Below, one piece after another: positions 41,693 to 49,547 of a stretch of 64,000 nucleotides of DNA. Source of the DNA: Nitrospira japonica. Lineage in GTDB: Bacteria > Nitrospirota > Nitrospiria > Nitrospirales > Nitrospiraceae. The stretch's first letter is position 1. Every line of letters begins with the position of its first letter. The stretch covers positions 1,056,876-1,120,875 of the forward strand of contig NZ_LT828648.1 in the NCBI RefSeq assembly GCF_900169565.1, given 5' to 3'. A program made the translations under genes and the position numbers. The notes beneath the pieces were generated by a model. It was not told where the DNA came from, made no database searches, and saw only the letters and a program-made list of their open reading frames with translations.

Positions 41693-42467
41693 GAAAGTCC
41701 TCCCTGCCTGCGTTAGGCGTCTCGGACGAGACAGGCAGCGTGAGAATGCGGACCGCCCGTCCATCGGGAAAATGTCGGCGCAGCAGCGGAAACGCCACGT
41801 TGTAGACCGGCACTCCTCCCATTGTTCGACCCTCCAGGCTCCCGTGATGCGCATGGCCATGAAACAGCACGCTTGCGCCATACCGGTTGACCGGTTCTTC
41901 GAGGCGGCTCGAACCCAAGAACGGAAAGATCTCGGGCGGTTCTCCCCGGACCGTCTCCGCGACCGGCGCGTAATGCGTCACTACGACGCGCGACGGGGCT
42001 CGCAATTTGGCCAACGCCGATTCCAGCTTCAGGGTTTCGTCCACGGACTCGCGGACGAAGTGTTTCAGTATGCTTTCACCCCATGGCTGCAGGGCCCGCT
42101 CCCCGAACCCTCCGCAGAATCCCTTCACGCCGGCGAAGCCGATCCCGTGTACTTCGACCGCCGTGCCGTCGAGGATGGTCACGCCCTGATCCGTCAGTAC
42201 GCGTGACACCTCTTCCTGCTGTCCGGACTCGAATTCATGGTTTCCGAGGACCGCCAGGATCGGCAACGGCCGCAATGCCGCCAGATGCTCTCCCAGCCGG
42301 CGCGCCTCCTCCACCCGCCCGAATTCCGTCAGATCGCCGCAGAGCAATAAGATGTCGGCCTCCTCCGGGAGCCGGTGAAAGAGTCCGCGCAGTTCTTCTT
42401 CGGACGTGCGGGGACAATGGAGGTCTCCCACAGCGGCGATGCGAACCGTACCGTGCTGGGCCCCCAT
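41670..42467 (-). CDS. Calcineurin-like metallophosphoesterase
   Basis: 265 aa with the five metallophosphoesterase motifs: AAVGDLHC (D-x-H), LLCGDLTEFG (GD), VLGNHEFESG (GNHE), VVTHYAP (H) and LFHGHAHHGS (GHxH). A dinuclear metal centre hydrolysing phosphoester bonds is expected; the substrate is unknown. ATG 42467 has GGGGTGAG upstream. It is first in the operon with the nucleotidyltransferase. Confidence 0.92.
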   Translation of the reverse strand: MGAQHGTVRIAAVGDLHCPRTSEEELRGLFHRLPEEADILLLCGDLTEFGRVEEARRLGEHLAALRPLPILAVLGNHEFESGQQEEVSRVLTDQGVTILDGTAVEVHGIGFAGVKGFCGGFGERALQPWGESILKHFVRESVDETLKLESALAKLRAPSRVVVTHYAPVAETVRGEPPEIFPFLGSSRLEEPVNRYGASVLFHGHAHHGSLEGRTMGGVPVYNVAFPLLRRHFPDGRAVRILTLPVSSETPNAGREDFHAVQRNA

Positions 42468-42538
42468 GGACTCACCCCGCCGGCTTTGCCGCGGAGTTCC
42501 CCTTTCTCGTTCGAGGCCGAGCCGACGACGTCATCGAC

Positions 42539-42874
42539 TCATCCCCGATTGTGCGAGGATTCCCTCGCTTCACGAAGCGCTTCTTTACCGCTTTGGGCGT
42601 ACTCCTTCGCGGTCCTGCCCGCTTCCTGCACGGCCTCTTGTCCTTGCTCATAATATTCTCGGCCGCGCTCGACCGCCGTATCCCATGCAGCCCTGCCTTT
42701 TTCCATCGCCTCGTCCTTCGCCCGCGAGGCATAGTTTCGCAGCATGCCGCGCAACTCGGATCCGGTCTGCGGTGCGAATAGCAGCGCTACCCCGGCTCCG
42801 ATCAATGCTCCCGCGATGAAAGCGGACCAACCGGTCGCGTCGTCTTCGTAGTACTCGTAATCGCCATTGCGCAT
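42539..42874 (-). CDS. YtxH-domain stress protein
   Basis: 111 aa. An acidic start (MRNGDYEYYEDD), one glycine-rich helix (WSAFIAGALIGAGVALLFAP) followed by QTGSELRGMLRNYA, then an amphipathic Glu/Lys/Ala region: the usual YtxH layout of a membrane-anchored stress protein. ATG 42874 follows CCAGGAGGATGCG. The sigma-54-like promoter at 42939 and the paired sites at 43018 place it in the proposed regulon. Confidence 0.88.
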   Translation of the reverse strand: MRNGDYEYYEDDATGWSAFIAGALIGAGVALLFAPQTGSELRGMLRNYASRAKDEAMEKGRAAWDTAVERGREYYEQGQEAVQEAGRTAKEYAQSGKEALREARESSHNRG

Positions 42875-42938
42875 CGCATCCTCCTGGTTTGTTGTAGGAC
42901 GGTGTTGGAACACCTACTCACGGATCAGATGAGTCTTG

Positions 42939-42954
42939 TGCAAACCTCAGACCC
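42939..42954 (-). promoter_or_regulatory. Sigma-54-like promoter for the YtxH gene
   Basis: The minus strand reads GGGTCTGAGGTTTGCA: GG and GC are 10 bases apart and -12 is TTTGCA. It lies 64 bases before the YtxH start and 70 bp from the nearer site. Confidence 0.66.
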
Positions 42955-43017
42955 GCGGACGGGGGCAGCATTTCGGAATATTCAGGAGAATGCCGAACCG
43001 AAATCGATGCCGATGAC

Positions 43018-43047
43018 GACAGATTGTCCACCCAGAGATAGAATGTC
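43018..43047. promoter_or_regulatory. Paired GACA-N3-TGTC activator sites
   Basis: GACAGATTGTC (43018-43028, perfect) and GATAGAATGTC (43037-43047, one mismatch) are centred 19 bp apart in the 617-bp gap between the YtxH and GT4 genes. I see no gene in that gap. Confidence 0.62.
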
Positions 43048-43353
43048 CGGCCTTAAACGCCTACCATAGGTGCTGTTTCTAGGTCGAGAATGTGGACTGA
43101 CCAGGGTGCGCTCGCTGCGAGGGCCGTATAGCCGGTAAAAGTCGTGATATTTATCGGCCAACATCATCGGTCTCCGGTTTCTGGGGGTTCGTCAGAGAAA
43201 AGCCGGTATGTCGGCGCATCCACATGCATCACTAGAGTGGGCTTGAGAGTGGGCTTGCCGAATGGGGGCTTAATTTGGCAGGATCATGGGTCGGCATCGA
43301 AATGGGCATCGACGCAGGTCGCGGATCCGGAACGAAGTTGTCGGACCGGTTCG

Positions 43354-43369
43354 CTGGGGCTTTCCCTAG
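43354..43369. promoter_or_regulatory. CTAGGG-N4-TCCCAG box
   Basis: The minus strand reads CTAGGGAAAGCCCCAG, matching the recurrent box. It lies 122 bp upstream of the GT4 start. A tandem GAGTGGGCTTG repeat lies about 110 bp further upstream. Confidence 0.5.
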
Positions 43370-43491
43370 TTCGATCGGTACCCGGCACCTCATACGATGG
43401 GGCTGATCGAGGAAAGACCCTGATCCCACTGGTTCATTGCCGCGAAAATATCACGCCATTAAATAAATAAAAAAGAAGAAAGGATGAGGAC

Positions 43492-44610
43492 ATGAAGATT
43501 GCGCAGATTTCTCCGCTCTGGGAAAGTGTACCGCCAAAACTTTACGGAGGCACCGAACGGATCGTTTCCTATTTGACGGAAGAATTGGTCCGCCAGGGCC
43601 ACGAGGTGACGCTCTTCGCAAGCGGGGATTCCAAGACCAAGGCGAAACTACAGTCCTTCTGTCCCCATGCCTTACGGTTGCATACCGGCCTGGTGAACCG
43701 GGACGCGCCGCTGGTGCTCCAACTCGAACGGGCTCTGGGAGCCGCCTCGGCTGAATTCGACGTCGTGCATTCGCATCTCGACTTCCTGGGATTCCCGATG
43801 AGCCGGCGTGCGCACGTGCCCGTCGTCACGACCATGCACGGGCGACTGGACCTGCCGGAACTCGGCCCGATTTTCCAGGAGTACGCCGAGATGCCGGTGG
43901 TCTCCATTTCCAACGCGCAACGGACTCCCTTGCCCGGTGCGAATTGGGCGGATACCGTCTATCACGGCATTCCGGCCGATCTGTATCGGCCTCACGACCG
44001 GCCCGGTTCCTACCTTGCGTTCCTCGGGCGCATTTCTCCCGAAAAATGCCCGGATCAAGCCATCGAATTGGCCAAGCGCGTCGGTATGCCGCTGCGAATC
44101 GCCGCCAAGGTCGATCCGGCCGACCAAGATTATTTCAAGCAAAAGATCGAACGGTTGCTCAACCATCCGCTGATCGAATATGTGGGCGAGATCAACGATG
44201 CGGAGAAAGATGATTTCCTCGGCCATGCAGCGGCGCTGGTCTGTCCCTACGATTGGCCGGAACCCTTCGGCCTCGTCCTGATCGAAGCCATGGCCTGCGG
44301 AACGCCCGTTCTGGCCTATCGACGCGGATCCATTCCTGAGGTCATCGACCATGAGGTGACGGGATTCGTCTGCGACAACCTGGACGAGATGGTCGCGGCA
44401 GTTCCCCGCATTGCATCGATCGACCGCCGGCGGTGCCGCCAAGTGTTCGAATCGCGTTTTACCGTCGAGCGCATGGTGCACAATTACGTGGCGCTGTACG
44501 AGCGGATGATTGCGCAACCGGTTCGGACGAAGCCGCATGCGCACGTCCGGGCCGGCGAGCATGGGCTGGTGGGGGCTGGAACGACATTGACGAAGACGGA
44601 CGCGGCGTAG
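43492..44610 (+). CDS. Family 4 glycosyltransferase
   Basis: 372 aa with a GT-B fold: acceptor-domain start QISPLWESVPPKLYGGTERI, DVVHSHLDF, VVTTMHGRL, then the donor domain with YLAFLGRISPEKCPDQAI, EYVGEINDAEKDDFLGHA and EPFGLVLIEAMACGTPVLAY (the E-x7-E motif). It transfers a sugar from a nucleotide donor, perhaps for trehalose, glycogen or a cell-surface sugar. ATG 43492 follows AGGATGAGGAC. Confidence 0.93.
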   Translation: MKIAQISPLWESVPPKLYGGTERIVSYLTEELVRQGHEVTLFASGDSKTKAKLQSFCPHALRLHTGLVNRDAPLVLQLERALGAASAEFDVVHSHLDFLGFPMSRRAHVPVVTTMHGRLDLPELGPIFQEYAEMPVVSISNAQRTPLPGANWADTVYHGIPADLYRPHDRPGSYLAFLGRISPEKCPDQAIELAKRVGMPLRIAAKVDPADQDYFKQKIERLLNHPLIEYVGEINDAEKDDFLGHAAALVCPYDWPEPFGLVLIEAMACGTPVLAYRRGSIPEVIDHEVTGFVCDNLDEMVAAVPRIASIDRRRCRQVFESRFTVERMVHNYVALYERMIAQPVRTKPHAHVRAGEHGLVGAGTTLTKTDAA

Positions 44611-44617
44611 CCGCAGC

Positions 44618-44647
44618 TCGCGACGGTGACCCGGGTCACCGTCGCGA
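44618..44647. terminator. 30-bp perfect palindrome between convergent genes
   Basis: Arms TCGCGACGGTGACCC and its exact complement meet at the centre, 44618-44647. It starts just after the GT4 stop and covers the last codons of the convergent ligD gene. The position suggests a bidirectional terminator; there is no long U-tract on either strand. Confidence 0.6.
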
Positions 44648-47230
44648 CAGTCTGGCTTTCATCGCGTTCGTCACCGTCCGCGCGGATTGCGCATAGTCCT
44701 CCCACGGATCGCGCGTCCGATCCTTGAGCCGCTCCTCTATATTCAATACGGTGAAGTGATCCGATTTCAGCCTCGCCGAGTGTAATTCTTCCCAGGCGAT
44801 CGGCATCGACACCGGTGCGCCGGACCTGGCTCTGGGCGAATAGGCGGCGATCGCCGTCGCGCCCCGCCCGTTGCGCAAGTAATCGATGAAGATCTTTCCT
44901 TTCCGCGCCCGCTTCGCCATGACGGATATGAATCGTTGCGGAATCGTGGCCGCCATGTGATCGGCGACCGATTTTGCGAAACCTTTCGCGTCCTCCCAAT
45001 CCATGTTGCGCTGGATTGGCGTGACGACGTGCAAGCCGTGTCCGCCCGTCGTCTTCAGAAAACACGCGAGCCCGAGTTCGGTGAGCAATTCCCTCATCAG
45101 TTGCGCCGCTTCGACGACCCGCGGCCATGGCAATGAAGGATCGGGATCCAGGTCAAAGGTCAAACGGTCGGGCCGGTCCAACCGGTCTCGCGTTGCGCCC
45201 CACGTGTGCAGTTCCAGCGCGTTCATCTGCACGAGGCCCTGCAATGCCTCGAGCGAGTCCGCCGTCATATACATGGCACGGCCGCCGTCTTCCTCGATCG
45301 GAACACGACCGATGCCCGGCGGCATGCGTTCGTTGACGTGTTTCTGATAGAAGCAATCCTGGTAATCGCGCGGACAACGAACAAGGGTCAACGGACGTCC
45401 GCGCAAGTGTGGAAGGATCCGATCCGCTACCAACTCGTAATAGCGAGCCAGGTCCTTCTTGGTCAGGCCGACGTCGGGATACAACACGCGATCGGGATGG
45501 GTCAGCCGGATGGTTTCGGTCGTGCCGCGGACTGCTGCTCGCGCGGCGTTCGGCTCGGGTGAGGCTGGTGACGTCGCCGTGTCTTCCGAAGCGGAACGTT
45601 CCCGCCCGATTGAACGAGGCGCCTTGTCCGTTCGAAGCCCTTGAAAACTGGGTTGCCGGAGCAGGCCGTCCTTGGTCCATTCCGAGAAGCGGACTTCCGC
45701 GACCAGTTCCGGGCTTACCCAGCGGATCCCGTGCGCCTCGCGACCGGTCGGCGGATCGGCGAAAGGCGGCCGCGACTGTTCGAGAGATGTCAATCTGCGT
45801 CGCAGCGTACGCAGGGACGTCATGGAGAATCCGGTTCCGACCCTTCCCGCATAGCGGAGCCGTCCCTGCTCGTAGTAGCCGACCAGCAATGCGCCGAACC
45901 CGGACCGGGACCCGGCCGGCTCCGTAAATCCGCCGATGACGAATTCCTGGCGTCGTTCGCATTTGACCTTGAGCCAGGACCGGCCTCGTCCGGACCGGTA
46001 GACGGAATCCGCTCGCTTGGCGATCAGCCCTTCGAGGCCGCGGCGGCAAGCCTCTTCGAAAGAGGTTTCGCCCTGTCCGGTAATGTGATCGCTGTAGCGC
46101 AAGACTGTCTGGCCGGCGTGCCGCTGGCGTGAGCGGGAGCCGCGTCCCCGTCCCGGCCGCAATGGATCGAGGAGCGCCGCCAGCAGGCGTTTGCGCTCGA
46201 TGAGCGGCGCCGCCCGCAAGTCATAGCCGTCCACGTACGGGATATCGAACAAGCAGTATGCGATCCGGCCGGTGAAATTGGCGTCGAAGGCATTTTGCAG
46301 GGCCTGGAAATCTGTCTTGCCCTCTTCGGTAAAGACGACCACCTCTCCGTCGAGCCAGGCATCGGTCAACCCCAGCGATTCGACAGCCTGTACCTGAACT
46401 GAAAGCTTCTCGGTCCAGTCGTTGCCGTTGCGCGTGAACAGCTGCGCCTTTCCGCGCCGGATCCGGCAGAGGATGCGATAGCCGTCGTACTTGATTTCAT
46501 GAATCCAACCTTCGCCGGACGGCATCGCGTCGACGAGTGTGGCCAACTGGGGCGACAGTCGTTCCGGTAGAGGCGCCTGTCGAGCGCCGGTAAGGTCGCC
46601 TGCTTTCAAAGATGGGACGTGAGATTCGGCGACTTCCTCCAGTTGCCGGCCGCTCTTGACGCTTTCGGTCGATCGTTCGACGATCTCCGCCCGGCTGCCC
46701 CGTTCGGCACTCTCGTCTTTTTCCTTGATGAGCAGCCAGTTATCATTCTCATCCCCTTTCCGATCGGATTTCCCTCGAGGATGCATGCGCACCAACGCCC
46801 ATGCGCCATGCAATTTCCTCCCGTCCAGCCGAAACTTCAGAACTCCTCGGCGGTACCCGTCGTGTGGGTCTCCGATGGGTTGCCAGGTCCCACGATCCCA
46901 GATGAGGACCGTGCCGGCTCCGTACTGTTTCGACGGAATGGTCCCTTCGAACTCGGCATAGTCGAGCGGATGGTCCTCGACATGGACGGCCAATCGCTTC
47001 TGCGAGGGATCGAGACTCGGCCCTTTGGGGACCGCCCAGCTTTTGAGCGTTCCGTCGAGTTCCAGGCGAAAGTCATAGTGCAAACGTGTCGCCGCGTGTT
47101 TTTGAATGACGAAGAGGCGGTCTTCAACGGAGCGTTCCTGAGCCCGTCGTCCGCTCGGCTCCGGAGTCCGTACGAAGTCGCGCTTGAGGCGGTAGCGTTG
47201 AAGCTGCCGGGCGACATTGCCGCGTTTCAT
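44636..47230 (-). CDS. ligD: Multifunctional DNA ligase D (phosphoesterase-ligase-polymerase)
   Basis: 864 aa. Phosphoesterase domain (about 40-190; HYDFRLELDGTLKSWAVPKGPS), ATP-dependent ligase (about 215-510; catalytic Lys in EIKYDGYR, then DGEVVVF, LKVKCERRQEFVIGG) and primase-polymerase domain (about 575-860; DRVLYPDVGLTKKDL, FDLDPDPSLPW, TGGHGLHVVTP). All three NHEJ modules are present. LigD works with Ku, which is not encoded here. ATG 47230 matches the usual start; ATG 47260 would add 10 residues. Its end overlaps the palindrome. Confidence 0.96.
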   Translation of the reverse strand: MKRGNVARQLQRYRLKRDFVRTPEPSGRRAQERSVEDRLFVIQKHAATRLHYDFRLELDGTLKSWAVPKGPSLDPSQKRLAVHVEDHPLDYAEFEGTIPSKQYGAGTVLIWDRGTWQPIGDPHDGYRRGVLKFRLDGRKLHGAWALVRMHPRGKSDRKGDENDNWLLIKEKDESAERGSRAEIVERSTESVKSGRQLEEVAESHVPSLKAGDLTGARQAPLPERLSPQLATLVDAMPSGEGWIHEIKYDGYRILCRIRRGKAQLFTRNGNDWTEKLSVQVQAVESLGLTDAWLDGEVVVFTEEGKTDFQALQNAFDANFTGRIAYCLFDIPYVDGYDLRAAPLIERKRLLAALLDPLRPGRGRGSRSRQRHAGQTVLRYSDHITGQGETSFEEACRRGLEGLIAKRADSVYRSGRGRSWLKVKCERRQEFVIGGFTEPAGSRSGFGALLVGYYEQGRLRYAGRVGTGFSMTSLRTLRRRLTSLEQSRPPFADPPTGREAHGIRWVSPELVAEVRFSEWTKDGLLRQPSFQGLRTDKAPRSIGRERSASEDTATSPASPEPNAARAAVRGTTETIRLTHPDRVLYPDVGLTKKDLARYYELVADRILPHLRGRPLTLVRCPRDYQDCFYQKHVNERMPPGIGRVPIEEDGGRAMYMTADSLEALQGLVQMNALELHTWGATRDRLDRPDRLTFDLDPDPSLPWPRVVEAAQLMRELLTELGLACFLKTTGGHGLHVVTPIQRNMDWEDAKGFAKSVADHMAATIPQRFISVMAKRARKGKIFIDYLRNGRGATAIAAYSPRARSGAPVSMPIAWEELHSARLKSDHFTVLNIEERLKDRTRDPWEDYAQSARTVTNAMKARLSRR

Positions 47231-47321
47231 GACTGGCTGGACTCCTCGGTGATCATCCATGATCCTCCGCCGGGCGTGAGTCTTCCGGACAAGAATTTCA
47301 CAGAAGATTGAACCGGCGATA

Positions 47322-47337
47322 CTAGGGGTTTTTCCAG
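47322..47337. promoter_or_regulatory. CTAGGG-N4-TCCCAG box
   Basis: CTAGGGGTTTTTCCAG matches the recurrent box with one change. It lies 55 bp upstream of the first Crp/Fnr gene and close to the divergent ligD start. Confidence 0.55.
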
Positions 47338-47392
47338 TACAAGGCGTGCGGGATCGTCAGGGATAGTTAAAAATAAGCAGGTCAGGTACTCA

Positions 47393-48157
47393 ATGCCTAC
47401 GCAGACGGATGTGGAAATGGAGCGAATGGACCGAAGTATGGAACAGGATCGGGTGGAAGGCCGCAATGCGATCTTGGGCGCATTGCCGGAGGAGGAATGG
47501 CAGTTGGTTCGCGAGCGCTGCCAGCGGGTGTCCTTTCATGAGGGCAAAATTCTGCAGCCGGCCGGCGCCCCGTGCGAGTGGCTGTTCTTTCCCACCGGCG
47601 CGGCCCTCTCATTGATGGCGGTGACGCAGGAAGGTCTCTCGATCGAAACCGGGCTGATCGGCCAGGAAGGGATGGTTGGCCTTCGCCAGTTGTTTGGGTA
47701 TCAAAACCAGTCGCTCGAATGCATGGTTCAGCATGGGGGAACGGTGTGCCAACTCTCGTTGTCATGGCTGCGTCGGGCGTCATTGCCCGTTTTTCATGAG
47801 CTGGTCCTGCGCTATGCGGGATATCGGTTGGGAGAACTGGCGCAGACCTCAATCTGCAACAGGTTTCACCTGGTACGGCAGCGGTTGAGCCGGTGGTTGT
47901 TGACGGCCGGTGATCGCACCGGCAAACAGGAATTGGAGTTTACACAAGAGATGCTGTCCGCCATGGTCGGTGCCAGGAGGCCGGTCGTCACGTCGTTGAT
48001 CGGGAGAATGCAGAGCGAAGGGCTGATCGAGTATCGGCGGGGGTGCCTGATCATTCAGGATCGGTCCGGACTGGAAACGGCGTCGTGCGAATGTTACGCC
48101 ATCTTGTGCGATGCGTTGGCCGAATATCTCCGGGGTTTGCCCAGCCGTCAATCGTAG
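47393..48157 (+). CDS. Crp/Fnr-family regulator
   Basis: 254 aa. A cNMP-binding-like beta barrel (about 30-130; VSFHEGKILQPAGAPCEWLFFP, GLIGQEGMVGL) and a C-terminal winged helix with ARRPVVTSLIGRMQSEGLI. The family's cAMP-contact residues are not conserved and there is no N-terminal Fe-S Cys cluster, so the ligand is unknown. The same LIGQEGM pattern appears in the next gene. A CTAGGG box lies upstream. Confidence 0.88.
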   Translation: MPTQTDVEMERMDRSMEQDRVEGRNAILGALPEEEWQLVRERCQRVSFHEGKILQPAGAPCEWLFFPTGAALSLMAVTQEGLSIETGLIGQEGMVGLRQLFGYQNQSLECMVQHGGTVCQLSLSWLRRASLPVFHELVLRYAGYRLGELAQTSICNRFHLVRQRLSRWLLTAGDRTGKQELEFTQEMLSAMVGARRPVVTSLIGRMQSEGLIEYRRGCLIIQDRSGLETASCECYAILCDALAEYLRGLPSRQS

Positions 48158-48292
48158 CCACCGGTCATCACTTTTCATCGCCTTGCCATGGTTCAGCAAA
48201 AGAGTTTCTGCGTTCCCCCTATCACGGATCCGCAATCGCCCGGCCATCGTCAGCCATATTACAGACAGGAGTATGCCGGTCAGGTAGTGTGA

Positions 48293-49093
48293 ATGATCCA
48301 CGTGGATTCGATCAACTACACCCAGCCAGACACAGTCGGCGCGGACTCACGGACGGACAATCGCATTCTTGGCTCTCTGGGCCAGACCGATCGTCGGTTA
48401 CTGTGTGCCTCGATGGAACTGGTGTCGCTCGCCCGCGGGACCATCCTCGAAACGACGCATGAGCCGACGGCCTATGCATACTTCCCCGTCCAGGCGGTCC
48501 TCTCGTTGTTTGGCACCATAGGGGACGGGTGTAAGGTCGAGATCGGCATGATCGGGCAGGAAGGCTACCTCGGCATGCCGATTTTTTCCGGTCAGGCCGT
48601 CTACCGCGGTCATGCGATGGTGCAGCATGCCGGAACAGCCTGGCGCATGCCGGCCCACCTGCTGGATCAGGCGTTCCACGTCAGCGAGCCCCTGCGCCGC
48701 CGCCTGTTGACCTATGCGGCCGTCTGCGTATCGCAGTTCACACAAACCGCCGTGTGCCATCGATTCCATTCCCTGGAGCAGCGGTTGTGCCGGTGGCTTC
48801 TGGCCATGCATGACCGGTCCGGCATTTCCGAGATTCGATTGACGCATGAGGAACTCGCCCAGGCGATCGGCGGGCGTCGGCCGACCATCAACGCCATTAC
48901 GAACAATCTCAAGCGGGCCGGGGCCGTGGCCTCGCGCCGTGGGTCCGCCATCATTCTTCAGCGGCAGGAACTCGAACGGCGGACCTGCGAGTGCTACGGC
49001 ATTCTCGCCAGGCATATCCGGGAAGCGCCTCTTGCCCAGATTCCCGATCCATCCCCGGACCGTCCGGCGGGCGAGCCGGGCTCCGACTATTGA
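48293..49093 (+). CDS. Crp/Fnr-family regulator
   Basis: 266 aa, paralogous to the previous protein: a sensor barrel with VQAVLSLFGTIGDGCKVEIGMIGQEGYLGMP (in parts), a long central helix, and a winged helix with EELAQAIGGRRPTINAITNNL. The C-terminus is longer and proline-rich. The ligand is not predictable. It is followed after 20 bp by a receiver gene, suggesting they act together. Confidence 0.87.
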   Translation: MIHVDSINYTQPDTVGADSRTDNRILGSLGQTDRRLLCASMELVSLARGTILETTHEPTAYAYFPVQAVLSLFGTIGDGCKVEIGMIGQEGYLGMPIFSGQAVYRGHAMVQHAGTAWRMPAHLLDQAFHVSEPLRRRLLTYAAVCVSQFTQTAVCHRFHSLEQRLCRWLLAMHDRSGISEIRLTHEELAQAIGGRRPTINAITNNLKRAGAVASRRGSAIILQRQELERRTCECYGILARHIREAPLAQIPDPSPDRPAGEPGSDY

Positions 49094-49113
49094 GACGACT
49101 GCATGAGAGGCAC

Positions 49114-49509
49114 ATGACTGCGCATCCGGTCACGGTGCTGCTGATCGACGAACAGAAGGAGGATCGTGCCTCCCTTCGCCGATGCTTTCTGGACGTCGGG
49201 TCTCATGTCCGGGTGTTCGAGGCTTCCAGCGGGGAAACCGGACTGGATTGGGTCAGGGCCGTGCAGCCGGATTGCATCGTCCTCGAATTGCGGATGCGGG
49301 ACGTGATCGGCATGGAAGTGTTGGGACGCATCCAGGACGAATTGGCCGGAAGGCGGGTCCCCGTCGTCATTTGGACCGTACTGAGCCACGTCGCGCTCCG
49401 CACGACGGCGTCGGCATTGGGCGTCCGCGCGTACATCGAGAAAACCAGGGGAAGTGAGCAGGCCGTGGTCGAAGCGGTACGGGAATGTCTGACGAGCCCG
49501 GCCGGATGA
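49114..49509 (+). CDS. Receiver-domain protein with Glu at the phosphorylation site
   Basis: 131 aa. Receiver fold: LLIDEQKEDRAS (D12, E13), VVIWTVLS (conserved Thr) and AYIEKTRG (conserved Lys). The phospho-acceptor Asp is Glu58 in CIVLELRMRDVIG. Glu there often mimics the phosphorylated state, so the protein may be locked in an active-like form, or be used without phosphorylation. No output domain. ATG 49114 follows GAGAGGCAC. Confidence 0.87.
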   Translation: MTAHPVTVLLIDEQKEDRASLRRCFLDVGSHVRVFEASSGETGLDWVRAVQPDCIVLELRMRDVIGMEVLGRIQDELAGRRVPVVIWTVLSHVALRTTASALGVRAYIEKTRGSEQAVVEAVRECLTSPAG

Positions 49510-49547
49510 CGTGCGCGGCCTGTCGTTCATGATCTCCGTGGTCCGTC

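Noticed and set aside
42472-42534. 20-residue peptide after the YtxH gene
   Set aside because: No ribosome site, no family, and it overlaps the signals of the next gene.
43190-43270. GAGTGGGCTTG tandem repeat as CRISPR-like or iteron array
   Set aside because: Only two copies with no regular spacing.
43144-43470. Open frame in the gap before GT4
   Set aside because: No ribosome site, poor composition and regulatory boxes inside it.
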